In this document: in pieces, positions 33,901 to 45,900 of the stretch
Layout of the letters: each line of letters opens with the position of its first letter
Position numbering within the stretch: the first letter of the stretch is position 1
DNA from: Apostichopus japonicus
Taxonomy: Eukaryota; Echinodermata; Holothuroidea; Aspidochirotida; Stichopodidae
DNA: 64,000 nucleotides
NCBI RefSeq assembly: GCF_037975245.1
Contig: NC_092561.1
Span: 2,206,501-2,270,500, forward strand
Direction: 5' to 3'
Notes under the pieces: model-generated
Seen by the model: only the letters and a program-made list of their open reading frames with translations
Database searches by the model: none
Told to the model about the DNA's origin: nothing
Made by a program: the position numbers and the translations under genes

Positions 33901-36900
33901 AAATAATGGGCTTAAAACCTTGAAAAGTGGGGCTGACGGGTATTAAGGGGCGTTACGTAGAATTACCTACAAAAGCAATGATCCACAGGAGATGCAATGA
34001 GGTCGAACATGATGTGTGACTGGTGACAATCTTGAAAAAAGGTATGATGAATGAAGAAAAAAATCTATTAGGTAAAACTTGGTTCTCAGGCAAAAGTGTA
34101 CATCTGGTTGGTCATTTTCAAGCCCGAGAAGTGCCATTTCCAGTGATCTGGGGGGCTATCAAAACCAAAAAATTTCTTGTACGCTGCGCGCCAACCAATG
34201 GTGGCGCTCCGCTTTGATAGTAATTCGCCTGCATCCAAGCAAATGTCCCCCCCAATATTTGAAACAGATCGCCGCCCCTGCAGAGATGCATAAAGAGTAG
34301 AGATTAGCACATTGGTACAGCGGCCTCTGTAGGAATGCTTGAGAGCACCTTCAATATTGGTTGTTGGTTTCACCGAAGATTGCTATGTTCATTTATGTCT
34401 CCTTTGAAACTTATGAACAACAAAGATTGTCACAAAATATCTGGATGTCTTACAAATAGGTGTTCAAAAATTTGTGGGGGAAGAAAAATTGATTTAAACG
34501 TGTCTGATAAAGAGTTTGGAGTTTTGTGACCAATTTAGTATTGTGTACTACAGTGCAGTGGGGCCATATATCTGCCAGATGCAAACACAGAGTTGTGGAG
34601 TTGAGTCAATGTACAGCACAGTCTAATCACATTATTCAAAACCTAATCCAAGGTGACTTTTCTTTCTTTCTTGTTTTAGTTTGTGCTTGTAACAGCTGAA
34701 AGTTGAAAACAGCTGTTGCAGTTCTGGGAATTAATATTACAAATGATCATTGTATGAGAGCTACAGTACAGAACGCTGGCCTTGATTTTTTGGGGAGAAT
34801 TTAGACTAGTAAATTAGTAACAATAAAATAAAACTGCAAACTGTTTATCTACTAGAGAGCCTGTGTAAGAGAACGTGTAAAAGTAAAATGGCCTGACGTT
34901 TCGATCCTAGCAGGATCTTCTTCAGAGGCTAAATGAGTAAAATGACAAGTAACAGTAACAGAAGGGACAAAAACACGCACAGAATACAGACATGTTAATG
35001 AGCATGTTGAACACAAAGAGATGGATTTAAGGGGGGGGGGGGTTGGATTAGTAGACAAGGGATGGAGAGAAGAAAGAAAGAAAAAAGGAGTAAATTATTA
35101 ATGTAATGTAAATATATTCTTATCATAAGGAAAAGTATAGATGTTTTATTGCATTACAATTTGTCAGGCTGGGTACTGTAGGAAATTAATTAAAGTAAAT
35201 ATATACAGTAATGTGAATGCAAAGCTGGAGTACACATGTATAAAATATTACAGTATTTATGACTATCCACCACCACCACCCCCCTCCCCCCACATTCATT
35301 TGAGGCTGCAGCTTGTGTTTTGTACTGTAGAAACTTGGTTACAATATACAGTAGCATATTCCAACAGTTAAAGAAAGATAAGGCACAGTCTTACTGGGAA
35401 CATTTGTAACTTTCATCCCTGACCGCAGTTTACACGTGGGGAACAAATTACAATGAAATAAATTCGCTGCTATATATAAAACAATGCATTATAAATTTGT
35501 GGAAATACTTGAACTTTTTCTGTATTGAAATAAATGGTTAAATAACTGTCATTAGGAACGCCTAATGATGGAAACCACATTCTCTAGTTCATTTAGTGCC
35601 CTTGAAGGGTGGGGGGGAGGGGGACCTGGTTAATATGGTCTGAACAACAAGACTAAGTACGTAGCAGTGTGTCGGCAGTGGTTCTCAGGTCTAGCATAAT
35701 TACAGTACCTGACACCTTGTGTATTGGTACTCCACCTTCTGCAATTGGTACTTACTGTGTTCTTGACATTTTGTACCCATTTAGAGGACCCAGTACTACA
35801 TACTTACTCATACTAAGGAAAATTATATACTTTGTTTTCAACCTTCTGGATTTGTACTTGAGCTGTATTCTTGTCATTTTGTAACCATTTAGAGAACCTT
35901 GTACTACACACAGTAGTACTCATACTAAGGGAAATTATATACTTGTACTCAACCTTGTGGACTTGTACTTAACTACTTGGCAGTTTTGGATACATCCACA
36001 GTACTTATAGTATCTAAGTATTAGTGCAAACTTATGTTATCAGTGGTACTCGCTTTCAGAACATTTTACTTGTACTCATACTAAATTGTACTACAAGTCT
36101 GTACGTCAGATGGCAGGTGTGGAAACAACAGTACTACACATACAGTTATACTGCTAGAATTCCAATCCCATACAGTATGGTGCGGGATAGTACTGTGTAG
36201 ATGTGGTCAATGATCACATCCTTGTCCAAAGTTGACTCAAGGTTTGACGAACTTTGACCCTCTGCAGATGAAGTATTAAATGAAGCTAAGAGCCAAGAAG
36301 AATGAGGCTTCGTCGCGAGTTCCTGCTTGCAGGAGGATCTGAAATACATACATACTGTACTACATACATACAAATCCAAGTACTTTGAGGTTGTGTATGA
36401 AATTTTCTTAACATTTTTTGTAAATCTGTGCAGTAGGTGTTAGTGTACCATTATGGTATATTGATTATTACGGTACTAATGTATGACCAAGCCTTGCTAA
36501 ATATGCTTAGAGCTGTTCACTCATGTTTGCTTAGTTTGGTTGGCTCCCCATTTATATTCTACGTGATTGAAAGTTGTGGTCCCCATTTGGATCTGACTAC
36601 TTGTAAATCAGAGATATGCAAAGAACCAGAGTGTTGATTCTGTTAAACTGACTACTTCAAAGTTAACCCACATCAAACTGACATCGTGAGATCTCCTAAT
36701 AAAAGTTTGTAGAAGTTGTTTGCAGTTGTAACTTTAACCATAAACTTTGAATCGTCCAGCTCTAGGCCATTTATCAGATTAAGAGAGTTACCAAACAGGT
36801 GGCTTTAACTAGAAGTATTGGGCTAATCGATGGACCTGTATACCAACTGGAGATAGCTTACATTAAAGGGTACCAGGTGCTGAATGGAGGACCTACAGGA

Positions 36901-39900
36901 AGGGTCAGATGGGGGTTGGGAGAGATGTGTTAGGCATGATGGAAGGGTTGTTATGGATAACTGCTCCAGTAAAACAATGTATGTATATATGTATGTATGT
37001 ATGTATGTGTGTATGCATGCATGTATATTTGTATGTATGTATGTATGCTGGATGTAAGCATGTATGTATGCAGGTACAGTATGTATGTGTGGAAGTTGTT
37101 TACTGCAAGTCAGCCTTCAATATTTTGAGTTCAGTTTATCCAGGGTACTATTTTGAAAAGTCAAGGCCACCCAAACAAACAAACAACTGTTGTAGACAGG
37201 CTTTTTATTGAATTTTATTTTTTTCCCCTCCAAAGTTGTTAATCAGTGAGGTTCAACCCACATAGCACCTTTTGTAAAGGGAACGCTTAATTAGATTTTG
37301 GTGAAGTTCTCCGCATTGATTCGGTTACAAATGTGAAGTCAACACTTGGCAGTACAGGGTAATAGTTAAATAACTGTCTTTCTGATATACAGTATTGAAC
37401 CATTCAGATATAACAAAGCATTGTTGAAATTCACACCATTAAAGTGATACACAGTCGCTAAAGAAAGTAATATTTATAGAAACTTTTTGACAAAATTTGA
37501 AAATGGATATTGACACTAATTTAACCCCACTGTACTGTAGGTATGCTGTAGGTTACTTTGCATATAAGAGTCGTTTTATTAGGGTTGTCAATTGTCAGTG
37601 GTATTTGTCGTCAGACATCTGCTTCAGCTAATTACTGGGTAAATAAAACAACTCTGTTCAGCGAGCAGAAGTATTTTGCTAACATTCACTGGGATCATTT
37701 TTTAGTGAATCTTGGAAAAACGGCCAGAGGATTTGTTCTGTAAATTGTGAATTTAGTTGAATTAAGTAAGTCAGTTAAATAGTAAAGTTGAGGTCTAGTT
37801 ATTCTCTTTTCTGATTATTCTTCCCTTTTCAAAGGTAGACTATTTTATTTGAAATTTCTTTGGAGAGACTTGCCACACAATAGGCACATATTTTCTAAGG
37901 GGGGGGGATAAGGTTTCCTAGACTATAGGGTTCTCTTTCTGTAAAAGGTGGCCTTTAGTGTGTAGGTTATTGTTAGGAACCAGGGGGTCCACTTGAGTGT
38001 AGTATACCTACTGTAGATCTGTACAATAACTAATCATTTCAGCAACAAATGTTTGTATGTTGCTGTCCACAATATACATTCCTTTAAACAAAATTTTGTC
38101 AAAGAGTGACTAAGCATGATTACAAAATGATTCATGGCATTGGTTATGCAGGATGTTTGACAAGTTATGGGGTGGGGGAGGGGTGGGAGAGGGGTGAAGG
38201 GAGCATCTGGTCCCTGACTGGCATTTATTTGGTTACTTCCTTGACTGTTTTAATCTGACTTGGTGTGAGTACTTTGTGAAATTAGAATTAGAAATGGTTA
38301 TAACAGACTGGTTATGACACTACTCTACAGTACTGTTCAACAAGTTGTCCATGTCCAGACGCAATCCTGAGATAATTTACAGGATGACTTAAGTAACTTA
38401 AGTATTTAATACAGGTGAGAATCTACCATTGAATTAGAAAGAGTAGAACGACACTGGTACGATTACCACAACATTAACACGTTACAATTCTCAGTGTGAG
38501 TACCAGCGTGAGTTCAAGACCCCAACTGAGAGTATGAGTACTAAATCTTATATCTCAAACTGGATTTCCAAAAAGTTCTGAGTACAATCTGAACAAAACA
38601 CAAGCTTAAGTACAGGGTACTATGCTACAAGGTAGAAGGTAAGTACTCTATTCACTAAAACTCAAATCAACATCGATTATCATAGACAGATAAAAGTATC
38701 CACCTTTTCATTGTCATTACTGATTGGAATAACTTTTTTTTTGTGTTTTTGTCTTTTATCTCCTCTTCTTTTGTTAGGTGGTTTTGCCATCTTGATGATG
38801 ATAACTACCTCAATGTTGACAATCTCCTATCTGTCCTGAGCGAGTACCCACCAGAACAGGACCACTACCTCGGTAGAAGCAGCTTAAATCATGCAATAGA
38901 AACCATCGATAGAGAGGATGGAATGGTGAGTACCATCGGGGTGGTGAGGGGGGGTGTTGGGAAAGGAGGTGTTGGGGAAGGGGTTGTTGGAAAAGGGGTG
39001 TTGGGGAAGGAGGCATTGAGAAAGAGGGTGTTTGGTAAGGAAGTGTTGGGAAAGGGTGTGTTCTGGGAGGGGGTGTTGTGGAAGGGGGTGTTGGAGAAGG
39101 GGGTGTTGGAAAAGGGTGTGTTGTGGAAGGGGGTGTTATGAAGGTGGTGTTGTGAAAGGGGGTGTTGTGGAAGGGGGTGTTGGGGGAGGGGATGTTGGAG
39201 AAGGGGGTGTTGTGGAAGGGGTGTTGTGAAGGGGGTGTTGTGAAGGGGTGTTAGCAAAGGGGGTGTTGGTGGAAGGGAGTGTTGTGGAAGGGGATTTTAA
39301 GGGAAGAGGTGTTGGAGAAGGGTGTTGGGAAGGGGTGTTGGGAAGGGGGTGTTGTGGATGGGGGTGTTGTGAAGGGGGTGTTTGGGAAGGGGGTGTTTCT
39401 TTTGTGATGTTTACAGCAAAATAGGATAGACTTAAGGATGTTGCCATAAACCATTTTGTTAAGCAATAACGTTGTACTGTAGTTATTAAGCAGACACAAG
39501 TACTGTATTTCATTGCACGACAGCAGGTGATCTGAAGATTCATATTGTTAGATAGCAGCCACTGTGGAACTAAATAATGTTATATCCAGAACGGCATGTA
39601 CAGTAGGTGTGAATGTAGTATTTGTAACTGCTATGTAAACGTCTTCAATTTATTGTTCCTATTATTGTACAACATTTAATTTCAAAATAGAAACTCATTG
39701 TGATTACTGTAAGTAATTGACAAAGAGTTCATAGTTTTTCGCTGAAACTCATCAAGTATGGCATTAATCAATACAGGTTCCTTTCATGAAGTTAACTGGC
39801 ACGTGAAGTCAATTTGGAATTGTATGGGTGTCCCAAATCTGCGATGAATCACATCAAAGAAACTGTTTTGACGAAGGGTTTTGTTTTCTTTAAAGTTGCA

Positions 39901-42900
39901 ATGAATCATACCAAACTATTTTGATGAAGTGGTTTGTTTTGTTTAACATTGTAAAGAGTCTTTTCAATCAAATGATGATCCTAGTTTTTACCATGATGTT
40001 TTGTGACTGGTGTCAAGTCTTTATTCCAGTCACTAGATTCTAAAGGGAAAAAATTTGACAGATTTGTTCGATTCATTTCTCTTTTGAAATCTAATTTACC
40101 TGAGTCATGAGTGATCACAACACTTGAGTTTTTATCACATCTCTCTTTATGATGTTATTCAATCAGCTATTGCTACACTTTGTAGCCCCCCAAAAAACTT
40201 GTGTTTAAATCAATATATATATAATGTATAGTGCAGTGACAACAGGTGGTAGGGTAGTGTCAAGGTTATCCTCACTGTTACAGTACAATACTGTTTCCTG
40301 ACTTATACAGTATGTATGTCTTATTTATGAAGAGTTGCCTTCACTGTCAAAAGTTAAGTAGACGTATGGAGAATGCACTTTCACTTAGTATGTACAGTAT
40401 ACTAACTGACTCACTGATTCACAGGCTGACTGACTCACTGATTCACAGGCTGAATGACTGACTGACTGACTGACTCACTCACTGCTTCAAGGGCTGACTG
40501 ACTGACTGATTCACAGGCTGACTGACTGACTGACTGACTCACTAATTCACAGGCTGAATGACTGACTGATGTAATGATTTACTGACTAATTCACTGACTG
40601 ACTTACCCTTGTCAAGAACTATTTTACTATTAGGAGTGTTACTGTAGCTCAGAGGTTAACGCCGGTGCCTTCCAATCATATGGTCCCCAGTATGAGTCAT
40701 TCCAAGTTTTATGTATGTCGTCCAGGTACAGAGTTGTTGACAATTGACAATTCATAATCATGGACGTTAAATATGAATGTTAGAGACTGACTTCGGTCAG
40801 TCATGCGGCTTTGATAAGCCAATGAGGCTTCTTTGCGAGTTCCTGCTTGCAGGAGGATCTAAAATACATACATACATGAATTGAATCAACCTGAAAGGAC
40901 TCTCTTTACAACACTGCTCTCATGCAAGGGAAGGATTAAGATATCTATTTATATATATAATAAATTCATGAAAGCATGCTGTTCAATTTTCCCTTTAGTA
41001 TTTCCAATTATAAAATTGAAATATGAAATGCAATGAAAAATTGTGACTGCAGATTGTCTTTGATACTAACCACATGTGCCATCTCTATCTTGATTTTTGC
41101 ACATATTTACCAGTTTCATGAACTTTTCTTGGAATTCCAGAAAACCGTCCGATTTTGGTTTGCCACTGGTGGAGCTGGATTTTGCATTAGTAGAGCTTTG
41201 GCTTTAAATATGAGTCCATATGCTGGGTGAGTCCGTCCAAAATATGGTTTTAAACATTTTATTAATTGGTTTTAATCATTCATATGATGATGATCATGAT
41301 TTAATGGAAATTATGACTTTTCTAGAGATAATTGCTTTGATTACTGATGGGAAATGTAGGAAATATATTCGATTGTCAATGACACTGTCAACGACACTGT
41401 GTGTAATATGTGACCATTCTTTCTGTCTCCTAAATGGCTATATGCATATTTGTACAAACTGGAGGTTCTTGTCATTTCCTGGACCTGCAGATTAGTCAAA
41501 TTTCATGGAATGTAAATGGACCTGCTGTGAAATATCTGACATTAAGACACAAAACAAACAATATTTTGTGAAGTAAGGGAAAATGTTCACCCATTGAAGT
41601 ATTTTTTTCCAGTTAGCCTCAAGAGAACGTCCTACTGGAATCGAAACCTCAGGCCCTCTAACTTTTACACATTTACCTACACAGACATTTTGCAGTAGAT
41701 AAGCAGTTTGCCAACAGTATTTTCCCTCATCTATTACTGAAAATCATGCCCTCTACCCACAAGTCCTTACTAGCGACAGTAACTTGATTTGTCCAAGTTT
41801 AAGTTCCAAATTGTAAAAGTTAGAAAATTTCTTATTGTTTTTCATATTTGTATTTTCCATGTGATTAATAATAGTAAACATGTCAAAAGTGTCTGGAAAA
41901 ATGTACAATTTGAGAACTGAGTGCCATTGTTTGAACTTTATTAGTAACTCTTTAACCTTCAGTTGGTGGGAAGAATTATTTTAAAGTTTGAGTTGTATTT
42001 GGTTGGTAGGTTTTGCTTAAAATCACACACCATTCCCCCAACATGGATTCTATCATTTATTTGTAATTTCTGTAGAGCTCTGTAAAAGCAATTAAAGGAA
42101 AAAAAAGAAAGACCTGCCTTCTGGTCAAGCATTGAAGACCTGCTACATATAATATGACTTTATTTTCTTTTATTTTTTTTCAGGGGAGGTTTATTTACAT
42201 CTATGTGCAATAGGATACGACTCCCTGATGATGTGACTGTCGGCTTCATTAGTGGTAATTATTTCTATCAGATTTAGCTTTTTTCATTTCACAGCCCTAC
42301 GACACACCTACTGTACCTTCCCCACCAATGAGATGCAAGTATAGTGTAACCTATAAATGTCATCTGACTGAAAATGTGGGATGTGTCCCCTCAATTGTTT
42401 TTAGGTGTCAGTGGAGAAGACAGGTGATGGTGTGGATGTTGCAGGGGGTGGGGAGGGGATGGGGGGGTGGGGGAAGTGATTAGTGGGCAGGGAACGATAT
42501 TACCACATGTATATTTCTCAGTATTTAACAAAATGTTGAGGATCAGTATGAGCCAGTCGTAGAAGGTGGTCAGTGTATAAGGCATCATTTCAGATATGAA
42601 GGGTGTTGTTTTAACCATTCCATAATCCCTGGACGGTGACGTTCTAACTGTTCAAAAATTTGAAGGAAAGTGACCATCTTTGAAACTGTCTGCGTGCATG
42701 GTGGGTTGGACGGTTGTTTGTAAATATTACATAAGTCGGTTAGAGTGGCGAGTCACAACCCAACCCAATATTCAAACCGAAAGATGGTTTCTTCCATTAA
42801 CAGCCCTATGTCTCTTAGATTTTAAAAAGAGGCTTTCTCTGCGTGCGAGAATCTTTGTGATATCACCTATTTTTAACCTAAAATGTTGCTTTAAGACACC

Positions 42901-45900
42901 TTTCCTTTTTTCCCCTATATTTGTTAGACAATTTTGCTTGGAATATATTTATGAGTTCTATTTCAAATTATATTATTTATAGACTTACCTGGATGGTTTG
43001 AAAAATAAAAGATGGAAGGGGAAAAAATTAAAACTACACAAAAGATAACTCTGTCTCGTTAAATGCTGCTACTCGTTAAATACTACGTTAATTACTACTC
43101 GTTAAATATTGCATAGGCTCATACTTAAGATTGTCCATTGGTAATCATTACATGCTTGTATTTTTATTCATAACAAGCCTCTATCATGTAAACAGGACAT
43201 GAGCTCGCAGGAACAACGACCTATTAATTACATGATTTTACTTTGTATTTATTTATTTTCTTCTAAATATTGTTTATAACTCTTGCAGAGCATCTGGTGA
43301 AGACAAAGTTGACCAGCAATAAATTGTTCAACTCCCATCTTCAGTTTTTGAAACTGTTCAAAGGAGAGACTTTAAAAAAACAGGTGAGAAACTCACTTCA
43401 AAATCCTAGAAAAACAGCTTTTTTTTTTTTTTTTACTGAGAAATGACATATATAATATGGCATACATTTACTTCAAATCCTGGTTCAGCAGGGATAACAG
43501 GTATTTTGTGTTTTAGTGATGAATAACACAATTTTCATAAAACTTACTCTTTCCACTAAATTCAGTTCAGTTTCAAGTAACTGTTGACCCTGAAAGATCA
43601 TCTATTTCATCCACAATATACTAGATGTCAAGTAAATGATCACTCACTCTCAAGCTTGAACAAGCATTTTCCTGTGAACTTGACAACTTTTGTTGTTTCT
43701 TGCTTCATTTGAACCCATTCACTAACTTTATATGAATATATTTAGGGGTCAGTTTTTTATGTGGAGGGGGGGGGGGGAACCTTTGAAAACATTTCAAAAT
43801 TGTTAGTATGTTAAATACAAAGGAAGTACTGATTAGCCATTACTGTAGGTTATTCATGACAGAAATATTTAAATTGCATCATGGGAGATGTAGATGAATT
43901 GCGAAACCATCATATTACTGCAGAACGTAGTGGATGGAATAAGAAATGTGATCAAAGAGTAAGGGCAAACGGTAAGGAAAGAAGAAGCCTGCATCCGACA
44001 GTTTATATCTTCTCTTTGGGTGACACGCAAAGGTCAAAAGGTCGAAGGGGGAGGGGCAAAGGTCACTGACAGAATTTAATTGGTGGAATAAGAAAAATAA
44101 GAAGCTGTTCATAGGGAAAATGGTTTTGGATGTATGGTATTGGGATGAACGGAATTGCCCTGAGAAGGGCCTGGAGTAAACTATTTGTACAAAGTTTATG
44201 GATCAGCTTCTCCAGCTAACATGGATTGAACAAAATTTGAAATATGTGTTAAGCTTTAATTGATATAACATTCAATTGAGGAGTGAGTTGACTTCATGAT
44301 GGTAGAGTGTAGAAATTATATTTTTTGAATAATACTGTCAGAAATAAAGTCACATGTCAACTCTCTGATTAATCTTCAAGAAAAAGGGGGGGGATGAAAC
44401 AAAAAATTGACGGACGAATCATTCGACACGTAGTGGAAAAAAATGTAAATGATTTTGAAAGAATTTTAATTTGGAGGTTGTACATGTCCCTCTATGTACC
44501 AACTGTGTGGGAAAGGGGAGAGTGAAGAGGGAGGGGGACAGGTAGAAGGAATTTCTGGAGTACTTAGAGAGCTTCTGTCTCTATTAAAACCAAATTTCAA
44601 ACCAGAGGCTTGCAATTAATAATTTGCACGTAATTTGCACATGAAGCTCAATATAGTTGAACTATGATGCACTGAGGTGATTTGGATCTGGTAGTTTTAA
44701 ATACAAATCGTCTGCATTAGTTTTAATCTCTTTCATTAATGTTTATTGAACCATACCTCGCCCCTATGTACATACCCAATCTGCTTTCTGTTTCAATTGC
44801 ATTATCTTGAATATGTTTAATTACAATTTAGGATTTGGCTGCGTTAGCCTGCACAAAACTGTACAGTGGAAGGTCTAAAATTACCATCTGAAAAAGAAAG
44901 TTTATCCAAAAGGAATTAATTTATTGAGGAAATGCTCCCCTCCCCTGAATAAACTTTCTAATTTCAACTTGGGCTTTGATAGAAAGATGAGCCTGATCAT
45001 GCTACACGTGGGTATACAATTGTAAAAGTGTATTAAGAATCATTGTATTTTGCACATCGCACCTCTATGTCCATATTTATAAAATACTTGGTTAAAGACA
45101 ATATACATGGTTTTGCTCTATCAACAGATAACTTTAAGCTATGGACTTTCAGAACAACGATCTAATGTGGTTACAGTACCCGAGGCAATATTTACCATCC
45201 AGGAGGATCCGAGCAGGTAACTTTGTTTGCACCGCTCTATCGTCTCTAGAATTTACTTCTACCTAGAGCTGCAGTTTGTGTTAACTTTGTCACAGTCTGG
45301 TACTTTTATAATTTACTTCGCTCCTCGCTTACCTGATTCCTCACAACCTTAGTACCTCGTTCTACCGTGCCTAGTATACCCTGGTAATCTTTCACTGAAG
45401 ATCCAAAAGAGTATAATAATCCAAATATCCAAGTATCCGGGCGAATTCCGTAAGAAATTTTTCCGATACGAAAAACATGTGTAGACACTTTGAATGGTAG
45501 AACGAGAAGGTAGGGCAACGATCGGGGGAGCCGGCCGTTGAGGGTGCACAGTGTTAAAAGATTACCAGGGACACGCTAGAACGAGGTGCTAAGGTTGTGA
45601 GGAGACAGGTAAGCAAGGAACGAAGTAAATATCTAAACCAGTAAGTTTTATGATCTCAGAAGTTAAACCAAAGATCTTCCATGGAAATGTTGTAGTCCCA
45701 CCAAATCCCACTAGGGATGAATGAAATGAGGCAGATGAATAAATAAAGCGTCATATTAAATGTCTTCATACTCAAATGTTTGTTTGTATTGGATAAAATA
45801 TGTTTAATAGCTCCCTTCTATTTGGGAGTAGGTATCCCCGTTACTTACACTGAGGAATATGACTAGTATATGTAGTAATATTAAAACTGTGTTTAGCGTT

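Larger units (their letters stand above)
23523..38777 (+). other. Fringe intron 4 (15 kb)
   Basis: Largest intron, phase 2, joining the exon ending YLESGKK to the exon with the DDD motif. It holds a 20-base minisatellite, a 29-base minisatellite, short tandem duplications, many G-runs, a composite hAT-like element, a 5'-truncated SINE fragment, a hammerhead-like fragment, a TATG microsatellite, and two roughly 110-base tandem units near 35.7-35.95 kb. I saw no skipped Fringe exon, and none is needed to keep the frame or the family alignment. Confidence 0.85.
38926..41140 (+). other. Fringe intron 5
   Basis: Phase-0 intron after the exon carrying the DDD motif. It begins almost at once with a G-rich minisatellite (38938-39401), and later contains a CTGACTGA-type repeat and SINE copy 2. 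No exon is visible. Confidence 0.88.

Noticed and set aside
38889-39543. Asn-Thr-Pro-Phe-rich open frames on the minus strand
   Set aside because: Reverse-strand reading of the G-rich minisatellite next to Fringe exon 5.
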